A stretch of DNA of 64,000 nucleotides from Actinomycetota bacterium (GTDB lineage: Bacteria > Actinomycetota > Thermoleophilia > Solirubrobacterales > Solirubrobacteraceae). Where the stretch lies: positions 1 through 64,000 of the forward strand of contig JAFDWH010000013.1 in NCBI GenBank assembly GCA_018268595.1. Direction: 5' to 3'. The notes beneath the pieces were generated by a model, which was not told where the DNA came from, made no database searches, and saw nothing but the letters and a program-made list of their open reading frames with translations. Shown here one piece after another: positions 34,950 through 43,979 of this stretch. The translations under genes were made by a program, and so were the position numbers. Every line of letters begins with the position of its first letter. Position 1 is the first letter of the stretch.

Positions 34950-35219
34950 ATGGACGGCGCTCTGATCCGTCAACCGATCAGAGCCGCCTTGTCCGTCGAC
35001 CCGACATCCATCGCCGAACTGTTCCCCGAGCAGGTGCTGCTCGTGGAGGAGGTCGCCGAGCGGCTGCGGATCTCGACTCGGACGGTGACGCGAGCGATTG
35101 AGGCCGGCCGACTCGTGAGCCTCAAGGACTCGCTCGGCTGCCATCGCATCCTGCGCAGCGCCGTCGTGGACTGGCTGGCTGGCGCGAGACAGAGCGAAGA
35201 CCGCGAGCTGGCGGCGTGA
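34950..35219 (+). CDS. Excisionase-family HTH DNA-binding protein
   Basis: The 89-residue protein has a central MerR/excisionase-type winged HTH: LLVEEVAERLRISTRTVTRAIEAGRLVSLKD, then GCHRILRSAVVDWLAGA (residues about 28-78). Family: HTH_17 / excisionase-type DNA-binding domain (Xis, BldC-like). Its stop overlaps the GTG start of the integrase gene (GTGA), so the two are co-translated, as expected for a recombination directionality factor. It probably favours excision by bending DNA at the att arms. A role as a simple transcription regulator of the integrase is the alternative. Confidence 0.85.
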   Translation: MDGALIRQPIRAALSVDPTSIAELFPEQVLLVEEVAERLRISTRTVTRAIEAGRLVSLKDSLGCHRILRSAVVDWLAGARQSEDRELAA

Positions 35220-36373
35220 CCGGCGGCCGCGACCTTACGCCCGTGCGCCCCCGCGAGTCGAAGCGCCGCGACGGCTCCGTCACCACGTCGTACACGTTCC
35301 GGTACCGGGACGTGCTCGGCCGCAAGCGCCGCGTGACGAGAGGCAGCTACGAGGCGGCGCTGGAGTCGTGGCTGCGCGTGAAGGGCCTGCGGGATCGCGG
35401 GCGGCTGGGCGAGCTGGAGCGCGGGACGACGACGCTGCAGCGCTTCCACGACGAGGTCTGGGTGCCCGAGCACGCGCCCACGCTCAGGCCGAAGACGGTC
35501 GAGCACTACGAGATCCTCTGGCGCCGCCACGTCGTCGGCCGGATCGACGAGCTGCCGATGCGCGACATCACGCCGCGCGTCGTGAGCGGGCTGAAGCAGC
35601 GGATGCTCGCCGACGGCGTCGGCGTGGAGACGACGCGCCGGACGCTGACGATGCTCCAGGGCGTCTTCCGGCTGGCGATGGAGTGGGAGGAGGCGAGCTC
35701 GAATCCGTTCGCGGTGGTGCGCAAGCCGCCGGTGAAGCCGCCGGCGCCGGTGCAACCGCTGTCGGTCGAGGCGGTCGAGCGGCTGCGTGCGTACTTCCTC
35801 GAAGCCGAAGAGTGGGAGAGCGTGCTCGTCGTCGTGCTGATGGCGTACGCCGGCCTGCGGCCGAGCGAGGTCGCGGGACTGCGCGTCGGCGACGCGCGCG
35901 AGCGGACGCTGCTCGTACACCGCACGGTGCGACTGGGCGACCACGAGGGGTTGAAGAACGGCAGCCCGTACCGGACCGTTGAGCTGCTGCGGCCGGTGAA
36001 GGACGACATCGGGCTCGCGCTCGGCGCACTCGGCTCGGGCGGTGACGCCGATGCGCCGCTCGTCCCGGACGGGGCTGGCGAGGTGCGTGACGCCGACGAC
36101 TACAAGAACTGGCGCCGCCGCCACTTCCGCCCCGCCGTCAGAGACCTCGGCCTCTCGATCCGCCGCCCGTACGACCTCCGCCACACCTGCGCGTCCCTGC
36201 TCATCGCCGCCCAGCGCAACATCCTCGAGATCGCCACCCAGCTCGGCCACCGTCCCGAGATGACGCTGCGAACCTACGGCCACCTGATCGACGAGTACCG
36301 CGGGCAGCCGCCGATTGACATCGAGGGGCGGATCCGAGCTGCTCGCTCAATGGATGTTTCCCTGGCCGCCTAA
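35216..36373 (+). CDS. Tyrosine recombinase (phage-type integrase)
   Basis: The 385-residue protein has an N-terminal arm-binding region (about 1-70, YRDVLGRKRRVTRGSYEAAL), a SAM-like core-binding domain (about 73-165) and a catalytic domain (about 180-365). The catalytic residues are R215 (AGLRPSE), R322 (RRPYDLRHT), H345 (LGH) and nucleophile Y354 (RTYGHL); a Tyr replaces the first His of the HxxR box. GTG 35216 overlaps the excisionase gene stop by 4 bp. It lies 380 bp inside attL and should catalyse integration at the tRNA-Thr 3' end. All key residues are intact. Confidence 0.95.
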   Translation: MTGGRDLTPVRPRESKRRDGSVTTSYTFRYRDVLGRKRRVTRGSYEAALESWLRVKGLRDRGRLGELERGTTTLQRFHDEVWVPEHAPTLRPKTVEHYEILWRRHVVGRIDELPMRDITPRVVSGLKQRMLADGVGVETTRRTLTMLQGVFRLAMEWEEASSNPFAVVRKPPVKPPAPVQPLSVEAVERLRAYFLEAEEWESVLVVVLMAYAGLRPSEVAGLRVGDARERTLLVHRTVRLGDHEGLKNGSPYRTVELLRPVKDDIGLALGALGSGGDADAPLVPDGAGEVRDADDYKNWRRRHFRPAVRDLGLSIRRPYDLRHTCASLLIAAQRNILEIATQLGHRPEMTLRTYGHLIDEYRGQPPIDIEGRIRAARSMDVSLAA

Positions 36374-36376
36374 CTG

Positions 36377-37984
36377 CTAGCCGGGACGGGCCTCATTGAC
36401 CTTGCCGACGGAAACGGACATCCCGATGTTCTCGAGGCGCAGCGCCGCGGCTCGCAAGCTGACAAGGCTGAAGAAGGGGAGCGTGAGCGGGCTGTCGCGA
36501 TTGCTCCGCGTCATGACGACGTAGGCAACCTCATACTCGCCACGAGCCGGCCGCCCGTCAGGGATCAATCCCTCGAACGCTGGATCGACACCACGAATGA
36601 TCTCTCGTGCCTCATCGCGGAATCTCGGGTTCTGCAAGAGGAGCTCCGCGGATACAAGACCCTGCGCGAAGAGATGGCTGAGGGTCGAGGACTTCCCACG
36701 TTTCTTGAGATGGACAAACGTGCCGTCGCTCGTCAGCAGGTCGCAGATCTCGATCGGATCAGGAACGGATCTGCGCACCAGGCGCTGGTCAAGAGGCAGC
36801 GTTCCGGTGGCCGCCGCAGCATCTTGGATGTAGACCTCCTCCCTGACGCCGAATGATGCGAGCGGCAGCTCAAGGTCAAGGATCGGCAACCTCTCGACGA
36901 AGTCATAGACCTCGTCCTTGAAGGTCAGAGCGACGCGGTACCACTCACCTCCACTCAGTGTGTAGAGATGTTCGCCGTCCTGCGTCTCGAAGACGAGGCA
37001 CCGATATACCGACCAACTCTGAAGCTTCTGAAGGTCGTCGCTCGCGCTCATTGCTTCGACGTAGTCCCTTCTCAGCCGCTCGACTGAGAGTTCCGCGGCA
37101 TCCCGCGTTCTGAGGTAGACGCTGATTCGAGGGTCGGTATCGAGTGCATCCCCCCGGCGCTGGGACGAGAAGCGAATGCCTGCCACATCGAGCCAGTTCA
37201 GCGGCTCGGGAATCGCAAGATGGACGTCGTCGAGAGCGCCCGCCCGTAGCGCCGCGAGGAGCTGTCCCTGGAGACGCTCGATCACGTCCGGGCGACGCTC
37301 GATACGCAGGTAGTCGATGAAGTCAAAATGCTGCTGATACGCCGTGTCCTCGTAGGCGGCGAGGAGCCGCTCCGCGAGGGCAGGGAGTTCCGGGACACGC
37401 GCATGCGTGTGCAAAGCCAGGGCGTCCGACCCTGTGAGCTTTCCGTTGAGATCATCGGCCGTGGATGTGCCCGTGACGGCGCGGACGAGATCCCGCGTGA
37501 CGTCAAGGCCGAAGGCTTCGAAGGACGAGTCGCGGCTGACGTCCCGGCGGGTATGGAGTGTGTTGTCGTCGATGGTTCGCGCGTCGACGCTCTTGATCTG
37601 GTCGAACGCAACGGTGTTGAGCACGACTTTCAGTCCGAAGTCCTGCTCGTACGCATCAGCAGCAAGCAGGCTTCTTCCGTATCCAAAGATCAGCGCGAAA
37701 GTTCGTCCGCCAGCGCCGACGAGCATCACAGCCGAACTGGATGCGCTCCACACGCCGCCGAGCTCGTCGTGCAGATGCGGCTTGACGTATGCCGTCCATC
37801 CTGGCTCCGTCGGAGGCCGAGACGCCACGAACAGAACGGCGCCTGTATCGAGCTTCAGTTCTCGCAGTCCGCTTCGATCTCGAAGGATGTCGTCGACATC
37901 CATCCCGTCCTTCAGGAGGAACCAGGTGAGCCGCTGCTTTCTGCGTCGTCTCCTCGGCGGCGGAGGGTTCATAGCGCTGGGCAT
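36377..37984 (-). CDS. DUF6119 / TIGR04141 sporadically distributed protein
   Basis: The 535-residue protein matches the family annotated as TIGR04141 (DUF6119). Visible marks are an RLTWFLLKDGMDVDDILRD start, SSSAVMLVGAGGRTFALIFGYGRSLL, DFGLKVVLNTV, SVDARTIDDNTLHTRRDVSRDSS, VTGTSTADDLNGKLTGSDAL, and a C-terminal VHLKKRGKSSTLSHLFAQG block. Family knowledge: patchy distribution, often on mobile DNA, with no proven biochemistry. GC is much lower than in neighbours, so it was acquired separately. The start is ATG 37984 (ATG 37972 also possible). The frame stays open upstream into the repeat array, which I treat as non-coding. It is convergent with the integrase gene, 3 bp apart. Confidence 0.85.
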   Translation of the reverse strand: MPSAMNPPPPRRRRRKQRLTWFLLKDGMDVDDILRDRSGLRELKLDTGAVLFVASRPPTEPGWTAYVKPHLHDELGGVWSASSSAVMLVGAGGRTFALIFGYGRSLLAADAYEQDFGLKVVLNTVAFDQIKSVDARTIDDNTLHTRRDVSRDSSFEAFGLDVTRDLVRAVTGTSTADDLNGKLTGSDALALHTHARVPELPALAERLLAAYEDTAYQQHFDFIDYLRIERRPDVIERLQGQLLAALRAGALDDVHLAIPEPLNWLDVAGIRFSSQRRGDALDTDPRISVYLRTRDAAELSVERLRRDYVEAMSASDDLQKLQSWSVYRCLVFETQDGEHLYTLSGGEWYRVALTFKDEVYDFVERLPILDLELPLASFGVREEVYIQDAAAATGTLPLDQRLVRRSVPDPIEICDLLTSDGTFVHLKKRGKSSTLSHLFAQGLVSAELLLQNPRFRDEAREIIRGVDPAFEGLIPDGRPARGEYEVAYVVMTRSNRDSPLTLPFFSLVSLRAAALRLENIGMSVSVGKVNEARPG

Positions 37985-38534
37985 TGAAGATCCAAGATCC
38001 GGTGCAGAGCGGCGCAGAATATGGGTGCTCACGGCGGAAGTCGGCGATGCCGCTCGGCGCGTATTCGCGCGGCTTAGGCGTCGCGCATGGCGAATACAGG
38101 CATGCAGGTCAGCCCCCAAATCGTGCAGGTCGGCCCCCGAAAAATGCAGGTCGGCCCCCTTTTCGTGCAGGTCGGGCCTGGTTTTACGGGACACCAACCT
38201 GCACTCTTTGCGCCCCTGAACCATCCGCTTATCTCAAGGAAATACCTGCATAAGGGTGAAATCCCCGTGACCTGACCTGCACGATCCGGACCCCCTTCCA
38301 CCCGGTGACTGTAAGGAGGTATCGGGGGATGGCAGTTGGCCTTGCGGCCGGCGCGGCGGAACGTGCGTGATCCCCCAGCACCCGCCCGCTCCCGTCGCTT
38401 CCGGTCAGGTGCGCGCACCCGGATGGGTCAGCCTGACTCACCGCGCTGGGGCGCCGCGCGGTTGTCACGCTCCTGGGCCGTCCTACCCGGAAAGTCGGGT
38501 TGGGGCATGACCCCGCCGTCCATAGGCTCGCCCG
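37985..38534. promoter_or_regulatory. 550-bp regulatory gap with iteron-like repeats
   Basis: This divergent gap separates the DUF6119 gene (minus) from the P450 gene (plus). It holds four 21-bp direct repeats and three inverted copies of their TGCAGGT core, in a low-GC context. The part nearest the P450 gene (38290-38534) is GC-richer and shows no clear motif. No convincing gene is present. Confidence 0.7.
38103..38186 (+). repeat. Four tandem 21-bp direct repeats (iteron-like)
   Basis: The units start at 38103, 38124, 38145 and 38166. Each begins TGCAGGTC and continues with A/GGCCCCC-like sequence (the fourth is GGGCCTGG), then a variable A/T-rich end. The exact 21-bp period equals two helical turns, so all copies face the same side of the helix. 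Inverted cores ACCTGCA follow at 38197, 38244 and 38275. This resembles iterons or a multimeric regulator-binding array. Confidence 0.85.
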
Positions 38535-39866
38535 GTGCGAAGTGCCGAAGCGCGTGCGGGCCTGCCGCCGAGCCCGCCGCTTCCGGGTGCGCTGCAAACG
38601 TGGCTGTTGTGGCGCTGGCCGTTCTCGTTCCTGAGCGCGATGCGCCGGCGCTGCGGGCCGCGCTTCACAATCCATGCACTCGCGCGTCCACCGCTCGTCT
38701 TCCTGTCGGACCTCTCGGAGGCGAAGGAGGTCTTCGCCGCGCCGCCGGAGCTGCTGCTGCCGGGCGAGGGCGGCGCGACGATCATGCCGATCGTCGGCGA
38801 GCGGTCGTTCATGCTCGCCGACGGCGAGGCGCACTGGCGGGGCCGCACGATGCTCTCCCCCGCCTTCTCACAGCGCGCGATCGACGAGCACGCCGAGACG
38901 GTGCGCGAGTTGGCCGAGCGTGAGATCGCCACCTGGCCCCGTGACGTCCCGCTCCCGCTGCACGACCGGCTCCGCGCCCTGACGCTGCGCGTGATCCTGC
39001 ACGCGCTCTTCGGCCACGACGTCGAGCAGGTGCCCGAGCTGCACGGGCGACTCCTCTCGATGCTCGCGCTGACGGCCGGCACCGGGCTCACGTTGCCGGC
39101 ATCGCGCTCGCTGCCCGGTGGCCGTGCCTCGTGGCGACGGTTCCTCGCCGACCGCGCCGCCGTCGACGCGATGCTCCTGCAGCTCGTGGAGGCCCGACGC
39201 GTGCGGCCCGGCGAGCAGAGCGATGTCCTCGCAACGCTCATCGCCGCGCGAGACGCCGACGAGCGTCCGTTGTCCGCCGGCTACGTTCGCGACAGCGTGA
39301 TGTCGTTGATCCTCGCCGGTCACGAGACGACGGCGGCGGAGCTGTGCTGGGCCTTCCAGCTGCTCGCCCACCTCCCCCGCGTTCAGGAGCGGCTCGCCGG
39401 CGAGCTGGCAGCCGGCGACCGCGACTACCTGACCGCGACGGTGCTCGAGGTGCTGCGTCATCGCCCCGTGTTCCTCTTCGCGATCCCTCGGGCGGTCGCC
39501 GCGCCGATCGCGATCGGCGGCTGGACCTACGAGCCGCCGGCGCAACTGCTCGTCTGCATCTATCTGCTGCACCACGACCCCGTCGCATTCCCGTCGCCAG
39601 ACGAGTTCCGGCCAGAACGGTTCCTCGACGAGCATCCCGGGGCGTCGTGGCTGCCCTGGGGCGGCGGACGCAAGCGCTGCCCAGGCCGCCGGCTCGCGCT
39701 GCTCGAGCTGGAGACCGTACTCGCCGCCGCGCTCTCGACCGTGAGCGTCCACCCCGCCGCCGCCAAACCCGAGCGACCGCGCTGGCGCAGCGTCATCGTC
39801 ACACCGCACGCCGGCTCGCGGGTCATCCTGCGTGATCGGCGCGGCTCGCGGCGTGCGACCGGCTGA
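38535..39866 (+). CDS. Cytochrome P450
   Basis: The 443-residue protein is a complete P450. It has an oxygen-activating I-helix AGHETTA (residues 261-267), a K-helix EVLR (305-308) and a haem loop WGGGRKRCPG with Cys382 as the proximal ligand. The usual FxxGxRxCxG is altered to Trp at the Phe position and Lys at the first Arg. The N-terminus starts at GTG and has a short hydrophobic stretch (TWLLWRWPFSFLSA). No ferredoxin or reductase gene is nearby, so electrons must come from host partners. It shares the element with a terpene synthase, so it might oxidise that product; that is an inference. Confidence 0.93.
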   Translation: MRSAEARAGLPPSPPLPGALQTWLLWRWPFSFLSAMRRRCGPRFTIHALARPPLVFLSDLSEAKEVFAAPPELLLPGEGGATIMPIVGERSFMLADGEAHWRGRTMLSPAFSQRAIDEHAETVRELAEREIATWPRDVPLPLHDRLRALTLRVILHALFGHDVEQVPELHGRLLSMLALTAGTGLTLPASRSLPGGRASWRRFLADRAAVDAMLLQLVEARRVRPGEQSDVLATLIAARDADERPLSAGYVRDSVMSLILAGHETTAAELCWAFQLLAHLPRVQERLAGELAAGDRDYLTATVLEVLRHRPVFLFAIPRAVAAPIAIGGWTYEPPAQLLVCIYLLHHDPVAFPSPDEFRPERFLDEHPGASWLPWGGGRKRCPGRRLALLELETVLAAALSTVSVHPAAAKPERPRWRSVIVTPHAGSRVILRDRRGSRRATG

Positions 39867-40084
39867 CCAGCGTCACGACCGACCGCGCACCCGTAAGCCG
39901 CACAGAGGAGCCACCAGACCGGGATCGCCAGCCGAGAGCGATGGTGCTGGCGAAGGCGGCGTAGATGGCAACGATCTCACCGGCGTTCACGAGGCGCGAG
40001 CCTCGCACCGGGCGTGGCGGCTCACCTCTTAGCGTGCAGAACTAAGGCGCATCGCGCAAGTACCCCGGTAGCCTCCGGCCCGCC
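39867..40084. other. Intergenic gap without recognised gene
   Basis: About 220 bp lie between the P450 gene and the next membrane-protein gene. A 61-codon frame exists on the minus strand (39823-40008) with a short hydrophobic run, but it has no family match and overlaps the P450 end. I see no repeat or RNA feature. Confidence 0.4.
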
Positions 40085-40804
40085 GTGAGCCGTCTCGGAC
40101 GTGCAGTCGAACAGATGCTGAACACGACCGGGTCGATCGTGACGATCGGCCTCGCGGTCGCAACCCTGGGCGTCTCGGCAATCTTGGATGCGCTGTGGCC
40201 GACGGGCATCGTCGTCGCGATGGCCCTCGTCATCGTCGTGCTGGGAGGGTCGCTCTGGCGCCAGCACCGCACCGTGAAGCGGTTGCCAGCCAATCAGGCG
40301 CGCCTGGACGACCTGCTCGCGCTGCTGACGCGACCGGCGGTGAAGAACATCGAGGTCGAGGACTTCACGGCGGCGTGGCCGCTGCGGATCACCTATCCGG
40401 TCGCCGTGCTGGTCGAGGAGTTCGGCGACGTAGAGCACCGGTTTCAGGACCGCGTACTCGAGAAGCGCCGAGCCGTGCTGTTCGCCGCTGCCGATCTCCT
40501 CGCCGAAGCGTGGGCCGCGAACGCGTGGATCCACCCGAGAGACCCCAGCAGACTCTATGTCGGCGTGTTCGGTGGCGAGGCCGAAGGCGTCCCTGAGCTG
40601 TACGAGCGTCTGTACGAGCGCGCGAATGCGATCCGCGAACCCAAGTGGGCGTTCATCGACGCACACAGAGCTCTCTTGGAAGCCGCGATCGATCGCGGCT
40701 ACGACGTGACAGCCCTGAAAGGCGACCGCCCCCTGCACCCATCGGTGGCAAGCAGTGAGTCGATGGACATCGAGCTGCGACAGCGATTCGGCTCGGAGGC
40801 GTAG
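40085..40804 (+). CDS. Two-helix membrane protein with cytoplasmic C-terminal domain
   Basis: The 239-residue protein starts at GTG with two closely spaced membrane helices (about 17-38 and 42-60, forming a hairpin), then R-rich WRQHRTVKRL. A soluble domain of about 175 residues follows, with DLLALLTRPAVKNIEVEDFTAAW, FQDRVLEKRRAVLFAAADLLAEAW and VFGGEAEGVPELYERLYERANAI. No catalytic motif is recognisable. The next membrane gene begins 5 bp after its stop, so the pair forms an operon. The pair is carried on the integrative element. Function unknown. Confidence 0.7.
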   Translation: MSRLGRAVEQMLNTTGSIVTIGLAVATLGVSAILDALWPTGIVVAMALVIVVLGGSLWRQHRTVKRLPANQARLDDLLALLTRPAVKNIEVEDFTAAWPLRITYPVAVLVEEFGDVEHRFQDRVLEKRRAVLFAAADLLAEAWAANAWIHPRDPSRLYVGVFGGEAEGVPELYERLYERANAIREPKWAFIDAHRALLEAAIDRGYDVTALKGDRPLHPSVASSESMDIELRQRFGSEA

Positions 40805-40809
40805 GCGCC

Positions 40810-41370
40810 GTGTCCACCGTCCCGATCCTGACCGGAACCGCCTTCGAGATCGTGGGACTCGGCTTCGTGTTCGGCGAGCTGGCCGACATTCGCAGCCGCG
40901 AGTTGGGCATCCCGACGCCTTGGACACGGATCGCGTCTCGATTCCCCCGCAAGCAGCGCGATACCCCAAAGCCGGCTACGACCCCTGCCAATCTCGGCGA
41001 GATGCGCGCGACCGCCACATCCAGCGCGTCGATGAAGCTGACCACCGGCCGGAGGCTCGCACCCCGCGATGCGCCGATCCAAACGCGAGTCGATGCAATC
41101 GAGGACTACGTGCAATGGAAGGTCGGCGAGATGGAGGCGGCCAACGAAGCGCTGCGCAGAGGCCATCAGGACGTGCTCGACGGCGCACACCGACGGGCGG
41201 CTCAGACGGACGCCGTCGTCAAACGTTTCGCCGATGCAATCGAAGCCGAGCTCGCCGACCGAGAGGCCAAACGCAAGGAACAGATCAGAGCGTCGCTGCG
41301 CCCACAGGCGTTCGGAGCGAGCTGCGTGCTAATCGGTCTCGTGCTCGGGACGATCGGCAACCTGTTCTAA
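40810..41370 (+). CDS. Membrane protein with terminal helices and central coiled coil
   Basis: The 186-residue protein starts at GTG. It has a weak N-terminal hydrophobic stretch (ILTGTAFEIVGLGFVFGEL), a Lys/Arg-rich linker and a long charged helical region (about 95-165, IEDYVQWKVGEMEAANEALRRGHQ then KRFADAIEAELADREAKRKEQIR) likely to form a coiled coil. A C-terminal helix follows (FGASCVLIGLVLGTIGNLF). It is coded 5 bp after the previous membrane gene. No family is known to me. The pair could be a membrane-linked accessory or effector system, but the evidence is only context. Confidence 0.65.
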   Translation: MSTVPILTGTAFEIVGLGFVFGELADIRSRELGIPTPWTRIASRFPRKQRDTPKPATTPANLGEMRATATSSASMKLTTGRRLAPRDAPIQTRVDAIEDYVQWKVGEMEAANEALRRGHQDVLDGAHRRAAQTDAVVKRFADAIEAELADREAKRKEQIRASLRPQAFGASCVLIGLVLGTIGNLF

Positions 41371-41468
41371 CCATCCTTCGCGAGGCGACGCCTCTTCGCG
41401 CGCAACAGGTGCATCAGCGTCAGTGCCGCTGGGTTCTTGCGGCGATGTGGACCCTGAAATGGGGCTGG

Positions 41469-43979
41469 TCACTCCAGCAGCGCCTCCCGCGTCGGGACCT
41501 GAGCGGCCAAGTAGCTGGCGGCGGCGGCGATCGCGAAGGCCGTGAGCGCGAGGACCGCGTAGGCGGTCCCCGCGACGGGAAGCGCAAGCGAGGATTGGAC
41601 GGGGAAGCCGGTGACGGTCGTCAGCGTGCGGTTGAGCAGCTGAGCGCCGCAGATGCCGAACAGCGCGCCGATCGTGCAGCCAACGATTAGCAGCACCGCC
41701 GTCTCGATCAGCAGCGCGTGCCACACGCGGCGGGTACTGATCCCGAGCAGCTTGACAGCGGCGATGCGCTGCCGACGCTGCCAGACCATCGCACCCATCG
41801 CGGCCGCCATCGCCAAGGCGGCGGCACCCAGCATCAGCCCGGCGATCTGCGTCAAGCGCGCCAAGCCCTGACGGGCCGCCTCGCGCTGGCGCTGCTCGCG
41901 CTCGGCGGCCGTCTCGACCGTCAACCCCGATCCTGGGCGGAGCGCGCGCTGCACGAGCGCTCTGCCCTTTGCCGGCGAGACGCCTGCGGCGAGCGTGACC
42001 CGCAGCGCGCTCGCGTCCGTGCTGCCCCACGCGCGTGCGTAGTCGGTGGCGTTGAGCACGATCGTGCCGGGCGTCCAGCCGAGGTTGGAGATGATCGCGG
42101 CGACCCGCACGCGGACCGCCTTGGGGGCTCTGAGCGTGAACGCCTCGCCGACCGACAGGTGCCGCTCCTGGGCGAGTGCCTCGGAGAGCGCGACCCACCC
42201 GCGTCCACGCAATCGAGCCGTCGCCTGGGCTGGATCGCCGTCGAGCACCTGCCCGGGCGGGACCGGCTCCGCTGCGCTCCTCGGCGGGGCCATCACCCAC
42301 ACCCGCCGATCGCCGAGATCCAAGAACGCGCCGCGCTGGACCTCCACCCGTCGGACTGCAGAAACCCTTCGCAACCGCGCTTCCGCGTCCACGTCGAACG
42401 GCGTCGTCGCCAGTGCGTTCGCCGTGCCCGCCGCGGTCACCCACACGTCCGTGACGGCGCTCAGCTCGTGCACGTCTTGATCCAAGCCGCGCTGCAGGTC
42501 TCGATGCGACCCCTCCAGCGCGACGGCTCCCAGCAGCGCGATCCCCGCGATTGCCGCCACGGCCACCGACCGAGCCCCGCTGGCGCGCAACTCACCGACA
42601 GCGAGCAGCGGCGCGGAGCTGTGCATCCATGCGCGCGTGCGGTCCACCCCCGTGAGCGCCGCGCCGAGGATCCAGGGCAGGCTCAGCAGCAAGGCAGCGA
42701 TCAGCGTCACGATGCCGAGAGCGGCCGCTTCGGGCGCCGTCATGCGGACGAGCATCGAAACGCCGAGACAGACGACCCCAGCCGCGAACGCCCACCGCTT
42801 GGGCGCTCGTGCGGAGCCGCCGCGGACGTAGGCGGTCCTGCTCGCCGGTCGCGGCCACAGGGTCGGCAGCAGCGGCACGAACGTCGCGAGCAACGATGCG
42901 AGCAGGCCTCCAGCGACGGCGACAGCGATCGTGCGCAGGTCGACGAGGCGACCGATGCCTACCGGGAAGGCGAGCGCGAGATAGCCGGGACTCGGCGGGA
43001 AGACCGTCCGCGAGAGCAGCTCGCCGAGAGCCAGCCCGAGCGCCGACGCGACGATCCCCAGCACGAGCGCGTCCACGGCGAGCACTCTCGCAATCGTCCG
43101 CCGGCTCAAGCCGAGCCCGCGCAACTCGGCGATCAGCTCGCGTCGTTGGCCGGCGACGAGCAGCAGCGCGTTGAACGCGAACAGGAACCCCACGAACGCG
43201 CTGATCGCCGCGAACAGTCCGGTCGACTGATCGTTCGGTGCCGCCGCCTGCGCGAACACCCGCGCGTCGAAGTCGACCGGCCGCACGTCCAACCGACCTG
43301 CAGCGACACGCCGCAACAATGCTTCGACCGCCTCCTCGCGACCCGGACGCGCCGCCACGTACGCACGCGAGACGCGGCCCTCGAGACCCGTCAGCTCCTG
43401 CGCATAGGCGAAGGGCAGCAGCACACCCGTGATCTCGCTCAAGTCGCCGACGTCGGCCTGATTGACGATCGCGCCGATCGATACCTGCTTCGCGCGGCCC
43501 TTCACATCGAGCGTCGCACTACCGCCGAAGCGCGCCCCGACCGCGTCGGCGACCGCGCGCGGCAGCATCGCCGTGCGCACACCTCGGTAGACCGTCTCGA
43601 AGCGGGCGACGTCGCCGCCCAGGCTTCGAAGTCCGCCCCCGGCCGCGAAGATCGTGACCGAGGCGCTGCCGCCTGGACCCGTGACGCTCGCCGGCACCTC
43701 GACCACCGGCACCGCCGCGCGCACGTCCCGGTTGCGGGCGAGGATGCGGACCGTACGCTGGTCGAAACCGTCCGGGCTGCGCGCGACGAGTTGCCACTGC
43801 GCTCGGCCGAACAACCCCTCTGTCAGCTGCTCGACCGATCCGGAGAGGCTCGTGCTGGAGACCTGCACCGAGTAGAGCAGCGCCACGCCGACGGCGATCC
43901 CGACGAGCGCGAGCAGCTCCTGCACCCGCCGCGCACGCAGCCGTCGCCGGTAGAAGAAGACGAGGTTCGACAGGCTCAC
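41469..43979 (-). CDS. FtsX/MacB-type ABC permease, minus-strand copy
   Basis: The 836-residue permease starts at GTG (VSLSNLVFFYRRRLRARRVQELLALVGIAVGVALLY). It has the double FtsX layout: an N-terminal helix, a large extracytoplasmic domain, three helices around residues 255-370 (GLFAAISAFVGFLFAFNALLLVAG), a second outside domain, and a final three-helix set. It is a close paralogue of the permease at 47294, with long stretches almost identical in DNA. Its start overlaps the upstream small gene (GTGA). No ABC ATPase gene lies in this operon, so it may use the ATPases coded in the divergent operon. Confidence 0.9.
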   Translation of the reverse strand: MSLSNLVFFYRRRLRARRVQELLALVGIAVGVALLYSVQVSSTSLSGSVEQLTEGLFGRAQWQLVARSPDGFDQRTVRILARNRDVRAAVPVVEVPASVTGPGGSASVTIFAAGGGLRSLGGDVARFETVYRGVRTAMLPRAVADAVGARFGGSATLDVKGRAKQVSIGAIVNQADVGDLSEITGVLLPFAYAQELTGLEGRVSRAYVAARPGREEAVEALLRRVAAGRLDVRPVDFDARVFAQAAAPNDQSTGLFAAISAFVGFLFAFNALLLVAGQRRELIAELRGLGLSRRTIARVLAVDALVLGIVASALGLALGELLSRTVFPPSPGYLALAFPVGIGRLVDLRTIAVAVAGGLLASLLATFVPLLPTLWPRPASRTAYVRGGSARAPKRWAFAAGVVCLGVSMLVRMTAPEAAALGIVTLIAALLLSLPWILGAALTGVDRTRAWMHSSAPLLAVGELRASGARSVAVAAIAGIALLGAVALEGSHRDLQRGLDQDVHELSAVTDVWVTAAGTANALATTPFDVDAEARLRRVSAVRRVEVQRGAFLDLGDRRVWVMAPPRSAAEPVPPGQVLDGDPAQATARLRGRGWVALSEALAQERHLSVGEAFTLRAPKAVRVRVAAIISNLGWTPGTIVLNATDYARAWGSTDASALRVTLAAGVSPAKGRALVQRALRPGSGLTVETAAEREQRQREAARQGLARLTQIAGLMLGAAALAMAAAMGAMVWQRRQRIAAVKLLGISTRRVWHALLIETAVLLIVGCTIGALFGICGAQLLNRTLTTVTGFPVQSSLALPVAGTAYAVLALTAFAIAAAASYLAAQVPTREALLE

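Noticed and set aside
38103-38186. Tandem repeats considered as a small CRISPR array
   Set aside because: Units abut with no unique spacers of 25-40 bp, the period is only 21 bp, and no cas gene is present.
38074-38224. Upstream extension of the DUF6119 protein through the repeat array
   Set aside because: It would give a heptapeptide repeat tail not seen in the family; good starts exist at 37984 and 37972.
39823-40008. 61-residue minus-strand frame after the P450 gene
   Set aside because: No family match, no ribosome-binding site, and it overlaps the P450 3' end.
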